DNA of 57,435 nucleotides from Acidimicrobiia bacterium (GCA_022827405.1 JAJDTA010000046.1:1-57435); one strand, 5' to 3'; counted from the first letter of the stretch, positions 7,898-16,942 are shown. Made by a program: numbers and translations. Notes: generated by a model from the sequence alone, not told the origin.

Positions 7898-8113
7898 TTA
7901 GGCGGCGAAATGACCGCGGCGCGAGCGATAGAACTCGGCCAGGCCGGACAGAGCGGGATGGCGCAGCTCTGAGGGGCGGAACCTGACGGCTCCGCCGATT
8001 CGATAGGCGGGCACCATACCGTCGTTGATGCTTCGCAGCAGGCCGTGATGGTCGATGCCAAGCATCTGGCAGGCGTCGGCCGGGCCGACAAGGTTTTCCA
8101 CAGTGTGGTTCAT
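7898..8113 (-). CDS. Excisionase/MerR-like helix-turn-helix protein
   Basis: A 71-aa protein with one helix-turn-helix_17-like domain: GPADACQMLGIDHHGLLRSI followed by NDGMVPAYRIGGAVRFRPSEL. This is the winged-helix layout of phage excisionases and small AlpA/MerR-like regulators, in which the Y-R-I-G-x-x-x-R-F strand forms the wing. The tail ends SRRGHFAA. A purine-rich AAGGAGCAAA lies just upstream of ATG 8113. No integrase is adjacent, so it may be a stand-alone regulator or a leftover of a mobile element. Confidence 0.7.
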   Translation of the reverse strand: MNHTVENLVGPADACQMLGIDHHGLLRSINDGMVPAYRIGGAVRFRPSELRHPALSGLAEFYRSRRGHFAA

Positions 8114-8454
8114 GAGTTTGCTCCTTCCTCTGTGCTCCGCCGGGGCCGCGAATCACGGCACTGGCGGAAATGGAGCGAGCATTTTCGCGAGCGAAACTCT
8201 CAAATAATTCCCACCTAGGCGGCCTTGGGGAGAGGAAAGATGGGTTTGCGTCACATCAACCTGTGGAAATCTCCTTGTGGATGGCCCAAGGGAGACCGTT
8301 TGACCTGGGCATTTGGTCCGGACTTGACCGATGGAGGCGAGGTACAGCCTGTGTAAAAGAAATTTCTCAAAAAATCACGAAACCAACGTGAAATCTGTAG
8401 TTTTGGCACAGAACGTGTTGCATTCCGCGAGCAATCCCGCGTTTTCCTAGCAGA
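8114..8454. other. Intergenic stretch without a recognised gene
   Basis: 341 bp between the HTH gene start and the end of the convergently oriented enoyl-CoA hydratase gene. It has lower GC than its neighbours and short A/T runs (for example around 8350-8400). I see no tRNA, no strong hairpin and no convincing reading frame; it probably holds the promoter of the HTH gene. Confidence 0.5.
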
Positions 8455-9291
8455 TCATCGACCCTTGTATTTGGGCTGTCGACGTTCTGCGAATGCGTTG
8501 AGGCCCTCCGTTGCGTCGTGTGACGTCGCCGCATACTCGACCGCTACCCGCTGCTCCTCAGCGAGGCCATCTTGAAGCAATGATCTGTGAGCATACGAGA
8601 CGAGTTCTTTCATGCGTTGGCGCGCCAAGGGGCTGGTTCGACAAAGGTCCGTTACGATCTCCAGAGTCCTGGTCCGCAATTCGGACTGTGGTGAGAGCAG
8701 GAGCGCCAGTCCGGCATCGACAGCCTCGGCCGGTTCGAACAAGCGGCCGCTTAGCATCCAGTACTTCGCCCGCTGGGCCCCAATCGCTCGAACCAGCCGT
8801 TGGCTCGAACCGGCGCCCGGAAGCTGAGAGAAGTTCAGATGTCCATCGCCGATTTGAGCGTCATCTGCGATCGTGATCACGTCGCACGCAAGGGCGAGTT
8901 CTAACCCGCCCGCGACGCATGTCCCGTTGATCATTGCCACGCTGATCAGCCCTGAACGTTCGAGCACGTCGCAGACAGCCTCGAAGTCGACGAGGAAAGC
9001 TGAGAACGCCTCGGGGTCGCAAAAGAGCGTCTGATACGCCTTCAAGTCGCCACCGGCGGAGAAGGAGTCACCGCTACCCGTGATTATCACTGACTCGACG
9101 TCTGCCGTGTCCACAAACCCCTCCAGCAGGGAACGCATGGACTTCACTGTCGCAGCGTCCAGCGGGTTGCGAGCCTCAGGTCTTGACAGTGTGATGATTG
9201 CGATCGACGCGCCTGCGATCGAAACGCGTTCCAATGCCAGCGGTGCGTCCGGGGCGAGTGACGATTCGGTTGCATTCTCGTGCCGGGCCAC
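8455..9291 (-). CDS. Enoyl-CoA hydratase/isomerase family protein
   Basis: A 278-aa crotonase-fold protein from GTG 9291, with AGGTGA seven bases upstream; an upstream ATG at 9363 would add a Cys-rich extension atypical of the family. The oxyanion-hole segments are FSAGGDLKAYQ (about 77-87) and GTCVAGGLELALACDV (123-138), which contains the first usual catalytic Glu. In the second active-site segment, DGHLNFSQLPGAG, the usual proline-glutamate pair is missing and His151 falls near the second catalytic Glu, so classical hydration may be impaired and an isomerase- or hydrolase-like reaction is possible. It diverges from the acyl-CoA synthetase operon at 9386, suggesting a shared acyl-CoA catabolic pathway. 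Confidence 0.82.
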   Translation of the reverse strand: MARHENATESSLAPDAPLALERVSIAGASIAIITLSRPEARNPLDAATVKSMRSLLEGFVDTADVESVIITGSGDSFSAGGDLKAYQTLFCDPEAFSAFLVDFEAVCDVLERSGLISVAMINGTCVAGGLELALACDVITIADDAQIGDGHLNFSQLPGAGSSQRLVRAIGAQRAKYWMLSGRLFEPAEAVDAGLALLLSPQSELRTRTLEIVTDLCRTSPLARQRMKELVSYAHRSLLQDGLAEEQRVAVEYAATSHDATEGLNAFAERRQPKYKGR

Positions 9292-9385
9292 TACGTCACC
9301 TGGAGCCTGGGAATTGGGGTTGGTTTTGGGCTCGCAGCGCAGCGAGCAGCAGCAGCCTAGCACCCCTTTACAATCGTGAAAGAGG

Positions 9386-11056
9386 GTGACTGCCCCCGGC
9401 GGTCGCAGTCACAGGCCGGTACAGTCGCTCGTTGTGAGCGTCCTCCGCGATGTCGTCACCTCACCTGAGAGGCGGGCTGAGTATCTCGCCGATGGCCGGT
9501 GGGACGACACACATCTGTCTGGACGGCTGTCGGCCGCTGCAGCCGAGCACCCTGACAAGGCGGCTGTGGTCGACCTTGAAGGCAATCGAGTCCATACGTT
9601 CGCGCAGCTTGATGCCGACGCGTCGAAGGTGGCTGGCATCCTTCGTCAGGCCGGCTTTCAGCGGGGAAACGTCGCAACCGTCCAGCTTCCGAACTGGTAC
9701 GAGACCGTGGCCATCGATTTGGGCATTTTGCGTGCTGGCGGTGTCTTGAATCCTGTTCTGCCTGTCTATCGGTACCGCGAGCTGGAACACGTGATGAACA
9801 CCGGGGGCGTGACGGTCCTCTTCGCCCCGGACATGTATCGCGGCTTCGACCACGCTGCTCTCGCTGTGAGACTTCGCCAAGATGTCGGGAGCCTGGACCA
9901 CACCGTCGTCGTTCCTGATCCGACGGCGGATCCCGGTGGGTTCAGGCGATGGCTGGACGGGACGTCGGCGGTAGGCGGCGCAGATGATCTCGAGGCCGGT
10001 GATGTCTCGGAGTTGATCTTCACCTCGGGTACCGAGGCTGCTCCCAAGGCGGTTATGCACACTGAGCAAACGGCCAACTTCAGCATGCGGGCTGCGGCGT
10101 CGTCGCTGGGGCTGACTGAGTCGGACGTGGTTTGGATGCCGTCGCCGATCGGCCATTCCACCGGGTTCAACTACGGGGTCCGTATGTCGGTGTATCACGG
10201 CCTCACGCTGGTGCTTCAGGACCGCTGGGATCCCGGGGTGGCGGGCAGGCTGATTGAGGCCCACCAGTGCAGTTACTCGCTTGCCGCGACGACGTTCGCT
10301 TCTGACCTGGTTGCTCAGGCTGCCGCCGATGGCTCGGATCTGTCGTCATTGAGGTTGTTCGGTTCGGGTGGGGCCACCGTTCCTCCCGAGGTAGTTGTGT
10401 CTGCGGGCCAAGTTGGCGTGGACGTGCTTCGGCTCTATGGCTCGACGGAGGTTCTGGTTGCCACGTGGAATCCCCCGGGCAGTCCTGCCCACAAGCGCCA
10501 CAACACCGACGGTTGCGTTGTGGACGGTGTTGAGGTGATGGTGGTGGGCGACGATGGGGAGGCGGCGATTGGGATCGAGGGGGAGATCCTGGTGCGGGGG
10601 CCGAACACCTGTGTCGGTTTCTTCGACGATCCGGCCCGAGTGGCTTCCACGTTCGGCGCCGACGGGTGGGTCCGGTCTGGCGACCTGGGCGTCTTGGACG
10701 CCGACGGCTATCTCACCGTGGTGGGTCGCAAAAAGGAGATCATCATCCGGGGCGGGCTCAACATCGCGCCGCGCGAGATCGAGGAGATGCTTCTTCAGTT
10801 GCCGGCGGTCGAGCAGGTCGCAGTGGTTGGTCTGCCCGACGACAGGCTCGGCGAGATTGCGTGTGCCTGTGTGGTCACGCCCGACGACCATCTGACGCTG
10901 GACGCATTGGTCTCCCACATGAAGAGCTTGGGGGCCGCAGCGTACAAGCTTCCCGAGCGATTCGTCAGGATCGACAGCCTTCCCATGACGCTCACCGGCA
11001 AGGTTCAGAAGTTTGAGTTGGTCAGAAGCATCGTGGATGCTCAGGGCTCGTCGTGA
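9386..11056 (+). CDS. Acyl-CoA synthetase (AMP-binding enzyme)
   Basis: A 556-aa ANL-superfamily adenylate-forming ligase that would activate a carboxylic acid to its CoA thioester using ATP. The phosphate-binding loop is LIFTSGTEAAPKAVMHT (about 210-226), a variant of TSGTTGxPKG. Further motifs are LRLYGSTEV (A5), GWVRSGDLGVLDADGYL (A7), GRKKEIIIRGGLNIAPREIE (A8) and the C-terminal LTGKVQK lysine (A10). Its layout resembles the cyclohexanecarboxylate/medium-chain ligase group. GTG 9386 is used with GAAAGAGG just upstream; GTG 9434 is an alternative. Its TGA overlaps the GTG of the thiolase gene by four bases, so the two are translationally coupled. Confidence 0.88.
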   Translation: MTAPGGRSHRPVQSLVVSVLRDVVTSPERRAEYLADGRWDDTHLSGRLSAAAAEHPDKAAVVDLEGNRVHTFAQLDADASKVAGILRQAGFQRGNVATVQLPNWYETVAIDLGILRAGGVLNPVLPVYRYRELEHVMNTGGVTVLFAPDMYRGFDHAALAVRLRQDVGSLDHTVVVPDPTADPGGFRRWLDGTSAVGGADDLEAGDVSELIFTSGTEAAPKAVMHTEQTANFSMRAAASSLGLTESDVVWMPSPIGHSTGFNYGVRMSVYHGLTLVLQDRWDPGVAGRLIEAHQCSYSLAATTFASDLVAQAAADGSDLSSLRLFGSGGATVPPEVVVSAGQVGVDVLRLYGSTEVLVATWNPPGSPAHKRHNTDGCVVDGVEVMVVGDDGEAAIGIEGEILVRGPNTCVGFFDDPARVASTFGADGWVRSGDLGVLDADGYLTVVGRKKEIIIRGGLNIAPREIEEMLLQLPAVEQVAVVGLPDDRLGEIACACVVTPDDHLTLDALVSHMKSLGAAAYKLPERFVRIDSLPMTLTGKVQKFELVRSIVDAQGSS

Positions 11057-12216
11057 TTCAACAGAGCGTTCTCGATGCCGTGGCGATCACCGGCGTGGGA
11101 TACACGCCGATATCGCGGCGGTCGGGCACGTCGGTGCTTGAGCTCGCCACCTCCGCCTGCGCTGGCGCCCTCGACGATGCCGGCCTGCCCGCATCGGAAG
11201 TCGACGGGATCGCGACTTTCAGCTTTGCCGCCGACTCGGTCCCGGCCCAGGCAGTCGCCACCGATCTTGGGCTCGACGGCCTGTCGTGGTCGCTCGATGC
11301 CTCAATGGGCGGCCAGGCCCCCTGCTATCTGGTCTTGAATTCCGCCATGGCGATTGCGTCAGGCGCCGCCAATAACGTGCTGATCTACCGTGCCTTGAAC
11401 GGGCGGAGCGGGTCAAGGGTGGGCCAGGCCCGTTCGCCCGGGGAAGCCGCCGACCACCGCTACTCCCTTGGCTTCGACGCATACGCCCAGTTCATCGCAC
11501 TGTGGGCGAGGCGCTATCTCATCGAGACCAGCCAGGCCGACGAAGAGCTCAGCGCCGTGCCGATTGCCCAACGCGCCTACGCACAGCACAACGCCAGGGC
11601 GATGGTTCGGGATCCGCTCACCTACGACGACTACCTGGAGTCCCCGGTTTTGGTAGAGCCGTTCAGGTTCGTGGACTGCACGATCGAGGTCGACGGCGCA
11701 TGCGCAGTGCTGGTCTCGCGGCGGAATCAGGCCCGCGATCTTCGCCAACTGCCTATCCGCATCCTCTCTGGTGGGTACGCCGCCGGACACCGCAGCGGTC
11801 TCGACCCAGGGGACTCGTCGTTGTGGAGCGATCTGTCTCGCAATTACACCTCGATCCTTGCCGAGGACCTGTGGAAGCAGGCAGGGCTCTCGCCCGACGA
11901 GGTTGACATGGCTCAGATCTACGACTGCTTCAGCAGCAGCGTCGCGATCGGCCTCGAGGGTCTTCGGCTGGCCGAACGCGGCGGCGCACTCGAAATGATT
12001 AGATCCGGTCAAACCGGCTACGGCGGACGGCTGCCGGTGAACACCAACGGTGGGCTGTTGAGCGAGGGGTACCTGCACGGCATGAACACGGTTGCTGAGG
12101 GCGTGCTCCAGTTGCAGGGCCGCGGCGCCACCGCCCCGGCCCAGCAGCCCGAGACATGCGTCGTAACATCAGGAGCCATGATGGACGGCTCAGCCATGGT
12201 TCTGGGGCGCTGGTGA
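11053..12216 (+). CDS. Thiolase-fold lipid-transfer-type protein (Ltp2-like aldolase candidate)
   Basis: A 387-aa thiolase superfamily member of the SCP2-thiolase/lipid-transfer group. It starts AITGVGYTPISRRSGTSVLEL and has MAQIYDCFSSSVAIGLE and LPVNTNGGLLSEGYLHGMN in the C-terminal half. The canonical nucleophilic cysteine context of true thiolases is not seen; the equivalent segment reads SLDASMGGQAPCYLVL. This, with the DUF35 gene overlapping its stop codon by four bases, matches the pattern of Ltp2 proteins, which with a DUF35 partner catalyse retro-aldol cleavage of steroid side-chain CoA esters. A plain non-catalytic or acyl-transferring thiolase remains possible. It is the middle gene of a three-gene coupled operon. 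Confidence 0.8.
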   Translation: MIQQSVLDAVAITGVGYTPISRRSGTSVLELATSACAGALDDAGLPASEVDGIATFSFAADSVPAQAVATDLGLDGLSWSLDASMGGQAPCYLVLNSAMAIASGAANNVLIYRALNGRSGSRVGQARSPGEAADHRYSLGFDAYAQFIALWARRYLIETSQADEELSAVPIAQRAYAQHNARAMVRDPLTYDDYLESPVLVEPFRFVDCTIEVDGACAVLVSRRNQARDLRQLPIRILSGGYAAGHRSGLDPGDSSLWSDLSRNYTSILAEDLWKQAGLSPDEVDMAQIYDCFSSSVAIGLEGLRLAERGGALEMIRSGQTGYGGRLPVNTNGGLLSEGYLHGMNTVAEGVLQLQGRGATAPAQQPETCVVTSGAMMDGSAMVLGRW

Positions 12217-12632
12217 AGTCCCCGCGAGGCCCATCCTTCCCCGGAGAAGGCAAAAAGGGCCTCCCGCTGGCTGGCGGATACTGGTCCCAAGAGCTTGCTT
12301 CTGGCCGGCTGGTCGTGGCCCGCTGTCACCCCGAGGACCACTGCTGGATTCCGGTGATCACGAGATGCCCCGAATGCGGGACAACCGACTGGACTGAGCA
12401 CCTGGCGAGGGGATACGGATCGGTCTACTCGTGGGCGACCGTGCACCGAACCGCCACGCCAGCCTCGGACCTGCCCTACACGATCGTCGACGTCGTACTC
12501 GACGAAGGGCCCCGCGTCTATGGGCGGCTGGTGTCGGGCGTTACCCCAGAACCGTCCCTGAGAGTGGTGTTCGACCCAGACGAGACCTCGAGGTTGCAGA
12601 GACTGTTGTTTCGCCCACTTGGCAGGGGGTAA
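12213..12632 (+). CDS. DUF35 Zn-ribbon/OB-fold protein (ChsH2-DUF35/Ltp2-partner-like)
   Basis: A 139-aa protein from GTG 12213, overlapping the thiolase stop. The N-terminal helix has GGYWSQELASGRLVVARC, then a rubredoxin-like zinc ribbon ending TRCPECGTTDW, and an OB-fold GYGSVYSWATVHRTATP, the standard order of DUF35. These proteins bind thiolase-fold partners and channel CoA substrates. The second metal pair is CPEC, whereas the first cysteine pair is spaced irregularly (ARCHPEDHC). The tight overlap with the Ltp2-like gene makes a heteromeric complex likely. The frame is open upstream of the chosen start, but only within the thiolase gene. Confidence 0.82.
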   Translation: MKSPRGPSFPGEGKKGLPLAGGYWSQELASGRLVVARCHPEDHCWIPVITRCPECGTTDWTEHLARGYGSVYSWATVHRTATPASDLPYTIVDVVLDEGPRVYGRLVSGVTPEPSLRVVFDPDETSRLQRLLFRPLGRG

Positions 12633-12672
12633 GCGACGCGGTCACGACCGGGCATCGCCACTGCGACCACGG

Positions 12673-13566
12673 TCAAAATCGGTCGATTACCTCAGCGGCA
12701 AAGCGGTCCAAAGTGGCCACGGCAGAGTTCAAATCGGGGTCGTGGGTGCTGTAGATCATGCGGGTTGCCCCCAAGTCGGCCAGGAATCGGGCGTCATCGA
12801 GGGTTGCGCCGAATCCCTGGAGCTCACAGGCATCGGCTCGTCCCGCGTCGGCGGCCCAGCGCTGCACCTCGGCCCACATCGCGGGCCAGCGACCTCGGTT
12901 CTGCGAGGCCGAGAAGGCGGGGAGGAACGCGTCGCCTCGCTGTCCGGCTCGGCGCAGCGCCGGTGGGGAATGGCCCCCCACGATGATGGGGATGCCGCCG
13001 GTTTGACGGGGGAGGGTGGTGAGCTGGATGTGGTCGAAGGCAACGGTCGGTCCGGCAAAGCTGGCCACCGGGTTGGCCCACAGCTCTCGCATGACGTCGA
13101 TGTACTCGTTGGTGCGGGCGCCCCGGTCGGCGAATGAGTAGCCCAAAGCGTCGAATTCATCGGCCAGCCATCCCGCTCCGATTCCGAGTTCGGCCCGGCC
13201 TCCCGACAGCACGTCGATGGTGGCCAGCTGCTTGGCCAACAGCATGGGATGGCGCTGGGGCAGCACCAGTACTGCGGTGCCGAACCGCAGCGAGTCGGTG
13301 ATCCCAGCTAGAAAGGCCATGAGCGCCAGCGGCTCAGGGAGCTGGGTGTGCTCGTTATCCCACGGGTAGGCCCCCGATTCGGCGTAGGGGTACGGCGCCC
13401 GTTTGACCGCGGGGAACACGATGTGGTCGGCGAAGAACAAAGAGTCGCACCCCGCCGCCTCGGCGTGGCGGGCAAAGCCAGCCAAGAACTCCGGATCGGC
13501 GATCGGCGCCGCCGGAGGTCCCGCTGTCCCCGTTGCGCTCCCGATGAGATATAGCCCGAACTTCAT
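12673..13566 (-). CDS. LLM-class (luciferase-like) F420/flavin-dependent oxidoreductase
   Basis: A 297-aa luciferase-like TIM barrel. It starts MKFGLYLIG, has CDSLFFADHIVFP (residues about 40-52), then RFGTAVLVLPQRHPMLLAKQ and the signature LATIDVLSGGRAELGIGAGW followed by DEFDALGYSFADRGARTNE. IPIIVGGHSPPALRRAG forms the cofactor phosphate side. This pattern is common in actinobacterial F420-dependent enzymes, so F420 is more likely than FMN, but the cofactor is inferred. It faces the DUF35 gene tail to tail and diverges from the helicase gene at 13613 across 46 bp. Confidence 0.85.
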   Translation of the reverse strand: MKFGLYLIGSATGTAGPPAAPIADPEFLAGFARHAEAAGCDSLFFADHIVFPAVKRAPYPYAESGAYPWDNEHTQLPEPLALMAFLAGITDSLRFGTAVLVLPQRHPMLLAKQLATIDVLSGGRAELGIGAGWLADEFDALGYSFADRGARTNEYIDVMRELWANPVASFAGPTVAFDHIQLTTLPRQTGGIPIIVGGHSPPALRRAGQRGDAFLPAFSASQNRGRWPAMWAEVQRWAADAGRADACELQGFGATLDDARFLADLGATRMIYSTHDPDLNSAVATLDRFAAEVIDRF

Positions 13567-13612
13567 CCTCTGTAGCCTTCCACGCCTCGTCCACCCCTAG
13601 CCTGGCATCGCC

Positions 13613-15718
13613 ATGTCTGTCCCGCCCGCCCTCGGAGACTTCATGCCCGATGCGGGCGATCCCGATGAACTGCTGGGTGCTTTCTGCGATTGGGCGGACG
13701 CGGCCGGGTTGGAGCTGTACCCCCACCAAGAGGAGGCGGTACTGCGTCTGCTGGCCGGTGACAATGTGGTGCTGGCCACGCCGACCGGATCGGGAAAGTC
13801 GCTGGTGGCGCTGGCCGGGGCGTTCGCCGCGCTGGCCCAGGGGCGGCGGACGGTGTACACCGCGCCGATCAAGGCGTTGGTCAGCGAGAAATTCTTCGAG
13901 CTGGTCGCCGCGTTCGGGGCTGAGCGGGTGGGAATGGTCACCGGGGACGCGGCCGTGAATGCCAACGCCCCGGTGATCGCTTGCACCGCGGAGATTCTGG
14001 CGCTGCGAGCGTTGCATGAAGGAGGCAAGGCCGACGTCGACCTGGTGGTGATGGACGAATTCCACTACTACGGCGACCGGGACCGGGGCTGGGCCTGGCA
14101 GGTGCCGCTGCTGGAGCTGAACCGGCCTCAGTTCCTGTTGATGTCGGCCACCTTGGGCGATACCACTGCCCTGCGCCAGGACTTGAGCGCGCGCAATGAA
14201 CGCGCCAGCGCGCTGGTGGCCTCAGCCCAGCGGCCCGTTCCCCTTGACGTGGAGTACCGGGAGTCGGCGCTGCACGTGTCTATCGCCGAGTTGCTGGCCA
14301 CCGACAGGGCGCCGGTTTACATCGTCCATTTCACCCAGCGGGAGGCCACCGCCCAGGCTCAGAGCCTCACCAGCCTCGACGTGCTCGGGACCCACGCCAA
14401 GGCGGATGTGAAGGAGGCGATCGGCGGCTTTCGCTTCGACACCCCGTTCGGCAAGGACCTGCGCCGCTTCGTTCTGGCCGGGGTGGGGGTACACCATGCC
14501 GGGTTGTTGCCCAAGTACCGGCTGCTGGTGGAAAAGCTGGCCCAACAGGGGCATCTGAAGCTGATCTGCGGCACCGACACATTGGGGGTGGGGGTGAACG
14601 TGCCCATCCGAACCGTGCTGTTCACCCGCCTGTACAAATACGACGGCCGTCGCACCCGGCTTCTCTCGGTGCGGGACTTCCAGCAGATCGCCGGCCGGGC
14701 TGGGCGGCGGGGATTCGACGAAGAGGGCAGTGTTTGGGTGCAGGCTCCCGAGCACGTGATCGAGAATCGCCGGGCCGAGGCCAAGGCCGCTTCCGACCCG
14801 GTCAAGCGGCGCAAACTGAAAAAGAAGAAGCCGCCCGAGCACAACTACGCCCACTACGACGGCGACACGCTGAAGCGACTTTGGCACGGCCGACCCGAGA
14901 CCCTGGATTCCAGCTTCGCGGTGAGCCATTCCATGATGCTCAACGTTCTGGACCGGTCCGGCGATGGCTGTACGGCCATGAAGCGCCTCCTGACCGACAA
15001 CCACGAGCCCCGATCCCGCCAGCGGGTCCACATCCGTCGAGCTGTCGGGGTATTCCGGTCGCTGATCGACGCCGGGATCGTGGAGGTGCTCGACGAGCCC
15101 GACAGGCAGGGCCGCCCGGTGCGGGTAAATCTCGATCTGCAAGACGAGTTCCGGCTGAACCAGCCGCTCGGGCTGTTCGCGGTGGAGGCGCTGGAAGCGC
15201 TCGACAGGGAAGCGTCCGACTATCACTGGCAGGCGCTCAGCGTGGTGGAGTCGGTGCTGGAAGACCCGACGGTGGTGCTGCTGGCCCAGCGGGACAAGGC
15301 CCGTGACGACCTCATGGCCCAGCTCAAGGCCGAGCGAGTGCCCTACGAGGAGCGCCTCGAGCGGCTGTCGGAGGTCACCTGGCCCCGCCCTGAGGCCGAA
15401 TTCATCGAACCGGCTTTTGCGGTGTTCGCCCGCTACCACCCCTGGGTGGGCCGCGACCGTCCCAGTCCAAAGTCGGTGGCCCGCGATCTCATGGAGGTCG
15501 GAGACACCTTCAACCAGTACGTCTCCCGCTTCGGCATCAAGCGCTCCGAGGGCGCGCTGCTGCGCTATCTATCCGACTGCTACAAGGCCCTGGTCCAGAC
15601 CGTTCCCGCGGCTGCTGTCAACGACGCCCTCGCCAGCCTCACAGCCGAGCTCCACGCCCTCCTCCGCCACACCGACTCCAGCCTCCTCGACGAATGGGAG
15701 CAACTGCGCCAGGGGTGA
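13613..15718 (+). CDS. DEAD/DEAH-box RNA helicase with DUF3516 C-terminal region
   Basis: A 701-aa superfamily 2 helicase. Motifs in order: Q-like YPHQEEAV (36-43), Walker A ATPTGSGKS (55-63), TAPIKALVSEKF (Ia), VVMDEFHYYGD (a DEFH form of motif II), LLMSATLGD (III), VHHAGLLPKYR (IV), GTDTLGVGVNVPIRTVLF (V) and QIAGRAGRRGFDEEG (VI). This is the Ski2-like arrangement. The C-terminal half, after a lysine-rich KRRKLKKKKPPEHNY linker, matches the DUF3516 region of actinobacterial helicases. Likely role is RNA processing or turnover in the cytoplasm. ATG 13613 sits three bases after the stretch containing its promoter; no strong ribosome binding site is seen. Confidence 0.88.
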   Translation: MSVPPALGDFMPDAGDPDELLGAFCDWADAAGLELYPHQEEAVLRLLAGDNVVLATPTGSGKSLVALAGAFAALAQGRRTVYTAPIKALVSEKFFELVAAFGAERVGMVTGDAAVNANAPVIACTAEILALRALHEGGKADVDLVVMDEFHYYGDRDRGWAWQVPLLELNRPQFLLMSATLGDTTALRQDLSARNERASALVASAQRPVPLDVEYRESALHVSIAELLATDRAPVYIVHFTQREATAQAQSLTSLDVLGTHAKADVKEAIGGFRFDTPFGKDLRRFVLAGVGVHHAGLLPKYRLLVEKLAQQGHLKLICGTDTLGVGVNVPIRTVLFTRLYKYDGRRTRLLSVRDFQQIAGRAGRRGFDEEGSVWVQAPEHVIENRRAEAKAASDPVKRRKLKKKKPPEHNYAHYDGDTLKRLWHGRPETLDSSFAVSHSMMLNVLDRSGDGCTAMKRLLTDNHEPRSRQRVHIRRAVGVFRSLIDAGIVEVLDEPDRQGRPVRVNLDLQDEFRLNQPLGLFAVEALEALDREASDYHWQALSVVESVLEDPTVVLLAQRDKARDDLMAQLKAERVPYEERLERLSEVTWPRPEAEFIEPAFAVFARYHPWVGRDRPSPKSVARDLMEVGDTFNQYVSRFGIKRSEGALLRYLSDCYKALVQTVPAAAVNDALASLTAELHALLRHTDSSLLDEWEQLRQG

Positions 15719-15750
15719 GCTTCCGATCCCCTAGTGGCAGACTGGGGACA

Positions 15751-15918
15751 GTGATTGCCGATCAGATTATGTGTGTGGACTGCGGAGGGGTGTGCCATCG
15801 GATCACGCACTGGCCCGAGGACGACCCGCCTGAGCCCGGCGACGCGGTGGCCTACCGCTGTTCGGACTGCGACGACCGCTGGGACATGGTGCTGGACCAA
15901 GAGGATTTTGACGACTGA
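15751..15918 (+). CDS. Small zinc-ribbon protein
   Basis: A 55-aa acidic protein from GTG 15751, 32 bp after the helicase stop. It has two knuckles, MCVDCGG and YRCSDCDDRW, spaced about 30 residues apart, so a single zinc-ribbon fold is likely. The frame runs further upstream into the helicase tail, but GTG 15751 gives the compact domain. Role unknown; being in line with the helicase gene it could be an accessory RNA- or protein-binding factor. Confidence 0.65.
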   Translation: MIADQIMCVDCGGVCHRITHWPEDDPPEPGDAVAYRCSDCDDRWDMVLDQEDFDD

Positions 15919-15930
15919 TCGGACGTATCG

Positions 15931-16878
15931 CTAGGGCATCAGAGAGGCGATCCAGGCGTTGAGGCGGGCGGCGTGGGCTTTGGTCATCTCGGAGGGGAGA
16001 GCCATGAAGCCGTGGGGGGAGTCGGGGTAGACGGCCAGCTCCACCGGCGACTCTGCCGCAGCCAATCGGGTGGCGAAGAACAGGGAGTCGTCCAGCAGGT
16101 GGTCGTAGGTGCCCACCGATACCAAACAAGAAGGCAGGCCCGAAAGGTCGGCGAACAGGGGTGACACGTCGGGGTCGCGGCGCTCGGCATCGGACATTCC
16201 CGGGGTGAACGACTCGATCATGAACTGCAGCCCTGGCGGGCTCAGCATGTCGGGGTTGCCGCCGTTACCGAAGATCGACGGGGTGCCCCGCAGGTCGTAC
16301 CAGCCGAACACGAGGTTGGCGCCCAGCACCCGGTCGATGGCGCCGAGGCGGTCCCGCACCCGCAGCAGGGTGGCCGCCGCCAGATGCCCGCCGGCCGACT
16401 CGCCCCCGATGAACATATTGTCGGTGCCCCAGCGCTCGGGGCCGTGCTCCAGCAGCCAGACCGCGGCTGCCTCGCAGTCGTCGGGTCCGGCGGGGTAGGG
16501 GTGCTCGGGGGCCAGCCGGTAGTCCACCGATAAAACGGCCAGCCCGTGGCGCTGGGCCATGTCCTCATTGCCCGGGTCGGACATGTTAGGCCGCCCCAGT
16601 ATCCAGCCGCCGCCGTGGATGTGCAGGAACATGGCCTTGGGCTCGTCGGGCACAAACATCCTCACCGGGATCTCTCCGGCCGGTCCCGGAATGGTCGACT
16701 CGACGGCCATCGACGACGGTTCGGGCTCAAAGGCCAGCAAGTTCTGCCGCATGATCTGGGTCCGGGCCACCGGGTCGTCGGGCAGGTCGGCGTCGTCGTC
16801 GCCGGTGTAGTGCAGGTACTCCAACAAGTCCAGGGCCTCCGGGCGATATCCGTCGATCGTGTCGTTCCAGAGCTTCAT
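15931..16878 (-). CDS. Alpha/beta hydrolase, hormone-sensitive-lipase-type esterase
   Basis: A 315-aa cytosolic esterase of the HSL family (acetyl esterase Aes-like). The oxyanion motif is FLHIHGGGWILG (HGGG at 88-91), the nucleophile elbow is GGESAGG with S161, and the C-terminal YPDSPHGFMALP supplies the catalytic His; the acid residue probably lies in the VSVGTYDHLLDDS segment. It would hydrolyse short- to medium-chain carboxylic esters. The neighbouring gene at 16943-17899 is a tandem copy, with the two sharing nearly all conserved blocks (for example GPDDCEAAA, ERWGTD). Both may form an operon. Confidence 0.85.
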   Translation of the reverse strand: MKLWNDTIDGYRPEALDLLEYLHYTGDDDADLPDDPVARTQIMRQNLLAFEPEPSSMAVESTIPGPAGEIPVRMFVPDEPKAMFLHIHGGGWILGRPNMSDPGNEDMAQRHGLAVLSVDYRLAPEHPYPAGPDDCEAAAVWLLEHGPERWGTDNMFIGGESAGGHLAAATLLRVRDRLGAIDRVLGANLVFGWYDLRGTPSIFGNGGNPDMLSPPGLQFMIESFTPGMSDAERRDPDVSPLFADLSGLPSCLVSVGTYDHLLDDSLFFATRLAAAESPVELAVYPDSPHGFMALPSEMTKAHAARLNAWIASLMP

Positions 16879-16942
16879 CGGTATCTCCTGTCTGTTTCGT
16901 CTCGTGTCGTCGGGCAGAGTGAACTTGGACTGCTGAGCGGCC

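Noticed and set aside
14222..15439. Minus-strand open frame (405 codons) opposite the DUF3516 helicase
   Set aside because: Antisense to a gene with all helicase motifs; composition is that of a shadow frame.
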